Below, piece after piece: positions 1 through 5,203 of a stretch of 5,203 nt of DNA. Within the stretch, counting starts at the first letter, position 1, and each line of letters begins with the position of its first letter. Both the position numbers and the translations under genes were made by a program. This stretch comes from Haliea sp041583655 (GTDB lineage: Bacteria > Pseudomonadota > Gammaproteobacteria > Pseudomonadales > Halieaceae): assembly GCA_041583655.1 (NCBI GenBank), contig JBFHFJ010000248.1:1-5203 (forward strand), written 5' to 3'. Under the pieces are notes generated by a model. It did not search any database. It was given only the letters and a program-made list of their open reading frames with translations, and was not told the origin of the DNA.

Positions 1-1017
1 CAGGTGCTCGTCGCCTTCCAGCGCGACATTGACGCCGTCCCGGGCCAGCTTCACCGCATAGGGCAGGGTGGCATTGGTGAGCGCGATGGTGGAAGTACGC
101 GCGACGCCGCCGGGCATATTGGCCACACAGTAGTGCACCACGCCGTCGACCACGTAGGTGGGATCCTTGTGGGTGGTGGGCTTGCTGGTTTCGAAGCAGC
201 CGCCCTGGTCAATGGCGACGTCCACCATCACCGCACCCTTTCTCATCCGCGTGACCAGTTCGCGGGAAATCAGCTTGGGTGCCGAAGCCCCCGGAATCAA
301 TACGGCTCCCACCACCAGGTCCGCCTCCAGCGCATAGCGCTCCACGGCCTCCTTGGTGGAGTACACCGTTTTCAGGCGGCCCCCGAAGAGCATGTCCAGT
401 TCCTTCAGGCGGTTGAGGTCCCGGTCCAGCAGGGTCACATCCGCGCCCATACCCATGGCCATGCGGGCGGCGTTGACGCCCACCACGCCACCGCCGATCA
501 CCAGCACCCTGGCCGGCTCGACGCCGGGCACGCCGCCCAGCAGCACGCCGTTACCGCCCTGGGCTTTTTCCAGGTTGTGGGCGCCGGCCTGGATCGCCAT
601 GCGCCCGGCCACCTCGCTCATGGGGGCGAGCAGCGGCAGGCCCTGCCCTTTGGAGGTGACGGTTTCGTAGGCGATGCAGGTGGCGCCGGAGGCCAGCAGG
701 GCGCGCGCCTGGTCCGGGTCCGGGGCCAGGTGCAGGTAGGTGAACAGGAGCTGGCCCGGGCGCAGCATCTGGCATTCGCCGGGCTGCGGCTCCTTGACCT
801 TGATGATCATGTCCGCCCTGGCGAAGATCTCCTCGGGGCCGGCGACGATCTCTGCGCCTGCATCCACATACTGGGCATCGTCGAAACCGATCGGCTCGCC
901 ACCGTCCTGCTGAACCAGCACCTGGTGGCCGTCGTGGACCAGCTCGCGCACCCCCGCAGGAGTGAGCCCGATGCGGTACTCGTGATTCTTGATTTCCTTC
1001 GGAACGCCGATCAGCAT
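1..1017 (-). CDS. ald: Alanine dehydrogenase, C-terminal end cut by window edge
   Basis: This gene encodes NAD-dependent L-alanine dehydrogenase, a cytosolic enzyme that reversibly deaminates L-alanine to pyruvate, ammonium and NADH. The 339 visible codons read without interruption from ATG (1017-1015); the family is usually about 370 residues, so roughly 30 are missing beyond base 1. The N-terminus MLIGVPKEIKNHEYRIGLTP is typical. Residues known as substrate-binding or catalytic in characterised Ald enzymes fall at the expected numbers: R15, K75 (in IIKVKEP), H96 (in TYLHLAP) and D270 (in DVAIDQGG). The NAD-binding Rossmann motif GGGVVG lies at 175-180, and the acidic residue that binds the adenosine ribose is D198 (LLDRD). 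A strong ribosome binding site, AGGGGG (1030-1025), sits seven bases before the ATG. The gene is divergent from an Lrp-family regulator, a common arrangement for ald, so amino-acid-responsive control is likely. I see no inactivating change. Confidence 0.96.
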   Translation of the reverse strand, partial: MLIGVPKEIKNHEYRIGLTPAGVRELVHDGHQVLVQQDGGEPIGFDDAQYVDAGAEIVAGPEEIFARADMIIKVKEPQPGECQMLRPGQLLFTYLHLAPDPDQARALLASGATCIAYETVTSKGQGLPLLAPMSEVAGRMAIQAGAHNLEKAQGGNGVLLGGVPGVEPARVLVIGGGVVGVNAARMAMGMGADVTLLDRDLNRLKELDMLFGGRLKTVYSTKEAVERYALEADLVVGAVLIPGASAPKLISRELVTRMRKGAVMVDVAIDQGGCFETSKPTTHKDPTYVVDGVVHYCVANMPGGVARTSTIALTNATLPYAVKLARDGVNVALEGDEHL

Positions 1018-1208
1018 GACTGTGCCCCCTGCAAGCAGTAATTGATACGCGCATGCTAGACCGGGATCACTGACTTTTCCTCGGTATTTTCTGCCATGGA
1101 TTAGCCGTTTCGACTTTTTCGTGGGCAGTTTTTAGTGGAATCAACCACGCTAGAACCGTAATATACAGTCGGAATAAGCGGATATAACCAGGCGGATGGT
1201 GGATCATC
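1018..1208. promoter_or_regulatory. Divergent control region between ald and lrp
   Basis: These 191 bases hold no gene and are clearly more AT-rich than the flanking genes, so the promoters of both divergent genes should lie here. The best -10-like sequence towards lrp is TAATAT at 1159-1164, about 45 bases before the start codon, with only a poor -35 match (TGGAAT, 1136-1141). The other strand offers TATATT at 1165-1160 for ald. Several short repeats could be operator half-sites: GACTTTT at 1072 and 1112 (40 bases apart), GCTAGA followed by ACCG or CCG at 1055 and 1149 (94 bases apart), and a GTGG/CCAC dyad at 1135-1148 with a six-base loop. No good match to the E. coli Lrp consensus was found by eye. 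The regulatory role is inferred from position; individual promoter elements are uncertain. Confidence 0.6.
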
Positions 1209-1685
1209 ATGGAGCGCAAACTGCACACTCTCAACCGCACCGATCGCCGCCTGTTGCGCCTGCTGCAGAAGGATGCCCGCAGCAGCTACGCGGAGCTGGC
1301 GCGGCAGGTGGGCCTCAGCACCACGCCCTGCAAAGAGCGGATCAAGCGCCTGGAGCGTGAGGGGGTGATTCGCGGCTACCAGGCCATCCTCAACCCGGAC
1401 TTTCTCGACGCCGGACTGGTGGTGTTCGTCCAGATCCGCCTCAATCGCACATCCCAGGACATATTCGAAGAGTTCAAGCAGAGCGCCTTTGAGCTCCCTG
1501 AGGTGCAGGAGTGCTACCTGGTGTCCGGCAACTTCGACTACCTGATCAAGGCCCGGGTCGCGGACATGAATGCCTACCGCGCCTTTCTGGGGGAAACCCT
1601 GCTGACCCTGCCCGGGGTGCAGGAATCAACCAGCTATGTGGTGATGGAGCAGGTAAAGGAGACCCTGGCGCTGCACATTCCCTGA
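1209..1685 (+). CDS. lrp: Lrp/AsnC-family transcriptional regulator, close to Lrp
   Basis: This 158-residue DNA-binding regulator belongs to the leucine-responsive/AsnC (feast-famine) family; E. coli Lrp is 164 residues. A winged helix-turn-helix occupies about residues 8-60, with the helices around ELARQVGLSTTPCKERIKRL (29-48). The RAM effector and oligomerisation domain follows at about 68-150. LVSGNFDYLIK (104-114) and the LLTLPGV and YVVMEQVK segments (131-150) follow E. coli Lrp almost residue for residue, as I recall that sequence. Such proteins form dimers and higher oligomers that wrap DNA and respond to leucine or alanine. The ATG at 1209 is chosen because GGTGGA (1198-1203) lies five bases upstream and the N-terminus aligns with the family; the upstream ATG at 1196 is out of frame. 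It is divergent from ald, so regulation of ald and itself is likely. Orthology to global Lrp rather than a local ald regulator such as BkdR or AldR is probable but not proven. Confidence 0.93.
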   Translation: MERKLHTLNRTDRRLLRLLQKDARSSYAELARQVGLSTTPCKERIKRLEREGVIRGYQAILNPDFLDAGLVVFVQIRLNRTSQDIFEEFKQSAFELPEVQECYLVSGNFDYLIKARVADMNAYRAFLGETLLTLPGVQESTSYVVMEQVKETLALHIP

Positions 1686-1689
1686 CGCC

Positions 1690-1702
1690 GGGGCAGCGCC
1701 CC
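1690..1702. terminator. Small GC hairpin at the convergent gene junction
   Basis: GGGGC (1690-1694), loop AGC, GCCCC (1698-1702) forms a five-base-pair, all-GC stem in the 16-base gap between the lrp stop codon (1683-1685) and the end of the glycosyltransferase gene, touching the latter's stop codon. It could help end transcription from both sides. There is no T-rich tract on either strand, so it is at best a weak or incomplete intrinsic terminator; no better candidate lies nearby. Confidence 0.25.
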
Positions 1703-2568
1703 TACTCGTGATCCACATCCTTGTACTGCAGGTTGGTGAGCTGTTCTGACAGCAGGCCGATCAGGAACACGATCATCCCCCCGAGCACCAGCAGGGTGCT
1801 CATATTGGTAAAGCGCCAGGACCCGCTGGTCAGGGCCGCGGCCAGGTAGTTGAGCACGCCGAGCCCCGTGGTCAGCACCGATACCGGGAAATACACCTTG
1901 AGTGGCGAATACAGGGTGCCGATCTTGAAAATGATCAGGAAGAACCGCACCCCGTCCCGCAACAGGTTGATGTGGCTCTTGCCCAGGCGCTGGCTGACTT
2001 CGATAGGGACAAACCCTACCGAATAACCCGCCCGGAAGAAGGCCATGGTGGAGGTGGTCGGGTAGCTGAAACCATTGGGCAACAGGTAGAGGAAGCCGAG
2101 GAACTTGCGACGGTTGACGGCGCGAAAGCCCGAGGTGAGATCGTCAATGCGCCGGTTGACCATCCAGCTGGCGAGGCGGTTGTAGAAGGCATTGGCACTC
2201 CAGCGGAAGATACTGGCCTGCATCCCGCGGCCGCTGCGGGACCCGACCACCAGATCATAACCTTCATCCAGCTTTTCCAGCAGGCGCGCGACGTCCTCGG
2301 GCTGGTGCTGACCATCCCCGTCCATGAATACAATGTACTCGCCCCTCGCCGCCAGGGCGCCTGCCTTGATCGCCGCGCCGTTGCCCTTGGAGTAGGGCTG
2401 CGACAGCACCTGCACCCCGGCGGACTCACACACGGCGCGCGTGCCGTCGGTGGAGCCGTCGTCGACCACGGTGATGGGCACCTCAGGGTACAGCTCCCGC
2501 AATTTCGGCAGGAACAGGGCGAGACCCTGCTCCTCGTTCTTGGCTGGAATGACGATGGAAAACTTCAA
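1702..2568 (-). CDS. Membrane-anchored GT2 glycosyltransferase (polyprenyl-phosphate sugar synthase type)
   Basis: This 288-residue GT-A-fold glycosyltransferase of family 2 resembles DPM1/GtrB-type enzymes that transfer a sugar from a nucleotide donor to a polyprenyl phosphate at the inner face of the cytoplasmic membrane. Visible motifs are the N-terminal strand KFSIVIPAKNEE (2-13), the nucleotide-binding VVDDGSTDGT (34-43), the metal-binding DGD within FMDGDGQHQPED (81-92), VVGSR (107-111), DDLTSGFRAVNR (142-153) and RLGKSH (194-199), which matches the conserved RxGxSK region. Two membrane helices follow (about 223-247 and 256-276) with a short polar tail. The start is TTG (2568-2566), directly after the TAG of the preceding gene. 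No ATG occurs until residue 82, inside the active site, and GGAG (2581-2578) is nine bases upstream. It is the last gene of the operon and probably supplies lipid-linked sugar to the GT-C proteins before it. The sugar cannot be told from sequence. An enzyme that directly extends an envelope glycan is the alternative. Confidence 0.9.
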   Translation of the reverse strand: MKFSIVIPAKNEEQGLALFLPKLRELYPEVPITVVDDGSTDGTRAVCESAGVQVLSQPYSKGNGAAIKAGALAARGEYIVFMDGDGQHQPEDVARLLEKLDEGYDLVVGSRSGRGMQASIFRWSANAFYNRLASWMVNRRIDDLTSGFRAVNRRKFLGFLYLLPNGFSYPTTSTMAFFRAGYSVGFVPIEVSQRLGKSHINLLRDGVRFFLIIFKIGTLYSPLKVYFPVSVLTTGLGVLNYLAAALTSGSWRFTNMSTLLVLGGMIVFLIGLLSEQLTNLQYKDVDHE

Positions 2569-2581
2569 CTATGGCTGCTCC
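2569..2581 (-). promoter_or_regulatory. Ribosome binding site and stop codon preceding the TTG start of the GT2 gene
   Basis: GGAG (2581-2578) lies inside the last codons of the GT-C/TPR gene, nine bases before the TTG start at 2568. The upstream stop codon TAG (2571-2569) directly abuts that start and is in the same reading frame. The arrangement suggests that ribosomes finishing the upstream gene restart at the TTG. It decides the start because no other initiation codon would keep the first beta strand of the GT2 fold. Confidence 0.6.
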
Positions 2582-4461
2582 GTGTACAGCGCCAGCGTCT
2601 GCTGCTCACTGACATTCAGTTCACCCGCAGCCTGCTTCGCCTGCAGGACCGCGATCATCTGCTCCGCGTCCCCCACTTTACCCAAGGCGGTGGCGAAATG
2701 CAGCTTCATCAGCTGGCCGCGGGTGCTGTCGGGCGACAGCACCAGGAACTGTTCGGTGTATGCCAGGGCGAACTCGAAGCGCCCCAGGGCGTTTTCGAGG
2801 ACTGCGAGGCTGGAGTAGACGTTGGCCGCCGCCTTGCGCTCGAAGTCGTCCACCAGGAACAGTGTCGCCATGTGATCGGCAAACTGCCCTCGCGGAAAAC
2901 CCGGGCAGGCATTGTCCTGCAGCAGCCGGACCAGGGTCAGCAGCGTTGTCACCGAGCTCACCGGCCGCTGCGGATCCAGCGTGCCGATGTGCTGGATTTC
3001 CGCCGGATCAACGGCAACACCGGCAATGCACGCCAGCGCGAGATCGCGCAGCGCCCGGTCCGCGTCCCTCTCGCCGCTGCTGGACTGGAACGCCAGTTGC
3101 GAGTAGCGCCGCGCTTCCGCCATTGCGCCCGCGTCTGCCATCAACACGGCCATGTCAGTGTTCGCCCGGGCGGAGCCGGGGTGGCCGTTGACATGGTGCA
3201 TGGCCAACAGCGGCCGACTGGACCAGACCTGCACCAGCGGCGAGGTCTGCAGCGCCAGCCAGCACACATACACCGCGAGCAGGGTGAGAACAGGCGCCAC
3301 CAGCGGCGGCCCCGTGCGCATCAGCGCCGCCAACCCCAGACCGAGCAGCAACCAGAGGCCCAGGGCCGGAAAGTAGTTGCGGTGCTCGAAGTACAACTCC
3401 AGCGGTAACACACTGCTCTCCACCGCGTGCCCCACCAGAAACCAGGCAACACCCAGTGCGGCCCAGCGCCCCTGGCGCCAGCGCAATGCCAGGGCCGCCA
3501 GGGCGGCGACGGCGCACCAGGCCAGCGCGGCCCACAGGGTTGTGGCCGGGTCCGCCAGGCTGCGGGAGATCGCAAAGTCATCGTGGTATACCCCCAGGCT
3601 CTGCAGGTCCGGCCACCACAGCTGGCCCACGTAGTCCCAGAGCACCCGCAACTGGGTCAGCAAACGCTCTTCGAGACTGAAAGGACGGTGGCGGAAGGCA
3701 CCGGCAAGTGATTCCCAGCGCAGCACCGCAACTGCCAGCAGACCCGCCGCGCCAACAGCAATGATACCGTGCACAGCGCGCCGCCAGCGCGGCATGACCC
3801 GCCCCTGGGTGTCCCGGCACTGGAACCACAGTGCCTCAACCAGCAACAGTACCGGGACAATCACTACCGCGTTTTCCTTGGCAAAGACGGCGACCACTGT
3901 CGAGAGCAACACCAGCGCGAGCAAGTGCCAGGCCACACGCCCCGCCGCCAGGCGCCGGCGCCATAGCAGCCAGGCCAGCAGGGCGCACAGCATGAACGTC
4001 GTGCTGAGCATGGCCATGCGTTGCACCACATAGAGCACCGAACTGACCTGCAGGGGCGCCAGCAGCCAGGCCCCGGCGAGAAGGGCCGCCAGCACCGGCG
4101 CCGCCGGTGCTGCTGTGTGCGCCAGCAACAAGCAAAATACGGCGAACACCAGCACGCCATTCACCAGATGCAGTGCCAGATTGACCCGCTTGCTGATTTC
4201 CAGGCTGTCGCCCAGCCAGAGTTTTTCCAGGGCGAAACTGAGGATGGTCACCGGGCGCCCCAGCGGGCCGGAGCCATCGCCGAAAACCACCTCCCACAAT
4301 TTGTCGGGGTGATCCCGCAGGTCGTCGATCACCAGGACGCTGGAGACATCATCCAGCAAGGGGGGGCCGCTGGTCCCCGGCCAATACAGCCACGCGGTCA
4401 ACGCCAGCAGCGCGGCCATCAGGGGCAGCGCGAGCAGCCAGGGCCCGAAGACACGCCGCAT
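2569..4461 (-). CDS. GT-C/TPR membrane protein, TMTC-like putative glycosyltransferase
   Basis: This 630-residue protein has about eleven membrane helices followed by a soluble TPR domain (about 411-630). The family is inferred from motif order, which follows eukaryotic TMTC O-mannosyltransferases: an Asp-Asp pair in the first external loop (LLDDVSS, 35-41, the usual GT-C catalytic position), GRPVTILSFALEKLWLG (68-84), LALHLVN (95-101), SSVLYVVQRMAMLS (140-153, like the TMTC GRAELLS segment), AKEN (194-197), a loop resembling DUF1736 (about 266-296), and LELYFEHRNYFPALG (354-368). One clear TPR is near 548-580; a probable one is at 424-457. By analogy the active site and TPRs would face the periplasm and use a polyprenyl-phosphate sugar. 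ATG (4461-4459) is preferred because GGTGA (4473-4469) is seven bases away; the GTG immediately before it (4464-4462) is possible. The ATG shares one base with the upstream TGA, indicating translational coupling. A Wzy/PglL-like ligase is the alternative; the substrate is unknown. Confidence 0.8.
   Translation of the reverse strand: MRRVFGPWLLALPLMAALLALTAWLYWPGTSGPPLLDDVSSVLVIDDLRDHPDKLWEVVFGDGSGPLGRPVTILSFALEKLWLGDSLEISKRVNLALHLVNGVLVFAVFCLLLAHTAAPAAPVLAALLAGAWLLAPLQVSSVLYVVQRMAMLSTTFMLCALLAWLLWRRRLAAGRVAWHLLALVLLSTVVAVFAKENAVVIVPVLLLVEALWFQCRDTQGRVMPRWRRAVHGIIAVGAAGLLAVAVLRWESLAGAFRHRPFSLEERLLTQLRVLWDYVGQLWWPDLQSLGVYHDDFAISRSLADPATTLWAALAWCAVAALAALALRWRQGRWAALGVAWFLVGHAVESSVLPLELYFEHRNYFPALGLWLLLGLGLAALMRTGPPLVAPVLTLLAVYVCWLALQTSPLVQVWSSRPLLAMHHVNGHPGSARANTDMAVLMADAGAMAEARRYSQLAFQSSSGERDADRALRDLALACIAGVAVDPAEIQHIGTLDPQRPVSSVTTLLTLVRLLQDNACPGFPRGQFADHMATLFLVDDFERKAAANVYSSLAVLENALGRFEFALAYTEQFLVLSPDSTRGQLMKLHFATALGKVGDAEQMIAVLQAKQAAGELNVSEQQTLALYTEQP
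4090..4112. repeat. 23-base near-perfect palindrome inside the GT-C/TPR gene
   Basis: Two 11-base arms, CAGCACCGGCG (4090-4100) and CGCCGGTGCTG (4102-4112), are exact reverse complements around a single central base. It lies in the codons for the Ala/Pro-rich loop TAAPAAPVLAA between membrane helices, so biased Ala and Pro codons may explain it. In RNA it would form a very stable hairpin. Confidence 0.7.
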
Positions 4462-5203
4462 CACGGTGTCACCGCGCCTGCGTGGGGAAACAGTCGGCGC
4501 AGCGTGCGCAATTCCCGGAAATGGGGATCGTGAGCCAGCACCGCACGTGCCTGCTCGAAGACGGGGCCATAGCGATTGTCGGCGCCAAACTCATCAATCA
4601 GGCGGTAGCGCAAGCCGATGGCCGCGGGCGAACGTTCCAGCGCCCGCTCCAGGACCGCCACCCGGTCTTCCCGGGGAGCGTCGACTGCAGCCAGGTATTC
4701 ATGGTGCAGGCTGGCGATGCGCGTCGAGCCCGGATAGCGCTGCTCGAGGTCGGCGATGAGCTGCTCCGCTTCTCCCTCCCCGGCACTGCAGCGCCCCTCC
4801 CCCAGGCAGCGCATCAGCGACTGCAGGGCAATGTAGTCGGAAACCTGCAGGACCCGGGCACGCACCGCATCCCTGGCCAGCGCCAGCCAGCGCGAGGCAT
4901 CTCCCTGCCCCGGCAGGTAGCCGCTATCGATTTGATACAGCATGATCAGCGCCCCCAGGTCACCAGCGCCGGCGCGATAATTTTCCTCGTAACGCTGCCG
5001 GGCTTCGGCCAGGTAAAGTACCCGCTGCTGGCGATCCAGCCCGTATTTTTCCGGCGCCAGAAACCGCTCCATCAGGACATTGGCCACCGCATGCCGGGCG
5101 CGCACCGAGCCGGGATGATTCAGGCTGTTGACCTGTGCCAGGCGCAGTTCGTCCGACCAGGTGCTGGTGCGCACGAACAGAAAGCCCGCATACAGCAGGC
5201 AGC
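4461..5203 (-). CDS. Partial GT-C/TPR protein, C-terminal TPR-like domain; start lies beyond the window
   Basis: The reading frame stays open to the right edge of the window, giving 246 complete C-terminal codons before TGA (4463-4461). The first visible residues, CLLYAGFLFV, look like the end of a membrane helix, followed by RTSTWSDELRLAQVNSLNHP and an alpha-helical, TPR-like region rich in Ala, Leu, Arg and Glu up to the C-terminus. The junction closely matches the next gene: HPGSVRARHAVANVLM here against HPGSARANTDMAVLM there, in both cases just after the last membrane helix. The sequence therefore looks like the tail of a paralogous GT-C/TPR (TMTC-like) protein; its catalytic membrane part is outside the window. 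The internal GTG at 5174-5172 could be misread as a start, but it follows hydrophobic codons in the same open frame. The stop codon overlaps the next gene's start, so the two are co-translated. Function is inferred only from this resemblance and the operon. Confidence 0.75.
   Translation of the reverse strand, partial: CLLYAGFLFVRTSTWSDELRLAQVNSLNHPGSVRARHAVANVLMERFLAPEKYGLDRQQRVLYLAEARQRYEENYRAGAGDLGALIMLYQIDSGYLPGQGDASRWLALARDAVRARVLQVSDYIALQSLMRCLGEGRCSAGEGEAEQLIADLEQRYPGSTRIASLHHEYLAAVDAPREDRVAVLERALERSPAAIGLRYRLIDEFGADNRYGPVFEQARAVLAHDPHFRELRTLRRLFPHAGAVTP

Noticed and set aside
4..1041. A 345-codon open frame on the plus strand
   Set aside because: It is exactly antisense and codon-aligned to ald; its His- and Gly-rich translation resembles no protein, whereas the minus strand carries all Ald catalytic residues.
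551..1054. A 167-codon open frame on the minus strand over the start of ald
   Set aside because: It overlaps ald in another frame with an Arg/Gly/Pro-rich translation and no recognisable domain.
1125..1168. A possible classical E. coli-type Lrp box
   Set aside because: AT-rich stretches here begin like the consensus but lack the CT half at the correct distance on either strand.
1972..3408. A 478-codon open frame on the plus strand, opposite the GT2 and GT-C genes
   Set aside because: It spans two well-supported minus-strand genes, and its Gln/Arg/His-rich translation has no recognisable domain; long antisense frames are common in GC-rich DNA.
4021..4533. A 170-codon open frame on the plus strand
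   Set aside because: It is antisense to the membrane core of the GT-C gene and has a low-complexity Gln-rich translation typical of a shadow frame.
5172..5174. GTG as the start of a 237-residue protein
   Set aside because: The same frame stays open to the window edge with hydrophobic codons before it, and the paralogous gene has a membrane helix at this point, so the true start lies outside.

Overview
The window looks like chromosomal DNA of a GC-rich gammaproteobacterium. The clue is the regulator at 1209-1685, which follows the Escherichia coli Lrp sequence (recalled from memory) closely along its whole length, including the helix-turn-helix and the LVSGxFDYL effector region. Base composition is high-GC throughout the genes and drops only in the 191-base gap at 1018-1208. 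No tRNA, rRNA, CRISPR, insertion sequence or phage gene was seen. The genus cannot be fixed from this sequence.

Layout. (1) 1-1017, minus strand: alanine dehydrogenase (ald), intact at its start and cut by the window edge about 30 residues before its expected end. (2) 1018-1208: a relatively AT-rich control region between two divergent genes, with short repeats that may be regulator sites. (3) 1209-1685, plus strand: an Lrp/AsnC-family regulator, the likely controller of ald and probably of itself. (4) 1686-1701: a 16-base convergent junction with a small GC hairpin. (5) 1702-5203, minus strand: a tightly packed three-gene operon read from the right edge leftwards. It contains the tail of one membrane/TPR protein (4461 to beyond 5203), a complete membrane/TPR protein (2569-4461), and a membrane-anchored family 2 glycosyltransferase (1702-2568).

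How the genes work together. Ald and Lrp form an amino-acid catabolism and regulation pair. The operon is a separate unit and the more interesting one. The complete membrane protein has the layout of GT-C glycosyltransferases, most closely the TMTC type known from eukaryotes: an Asp-Asp pair in the first external loop, a multi-pass membrane core, and C-terminal TPR repeats. The partial gene before it shares its last-membrane-helix-to-TPR junction and is probably a paralogue. The third gene resembles enzymes that load a sugar onto a polyprenyl phosphate carrier (DPM1/GtrB type). Together they suggest a self-contained envelope or protein glycosylation module, in which the GT2 makes the lipid-linked sugar donor and the two GT-C/TPR proteins transfer it on the periplasmic side. 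Sugar, acceptor and flippase are unknown. The gene boundaries are extremely tight: a TGATG overlap, then TAG followed at once by a TTG start in the same reading frame.
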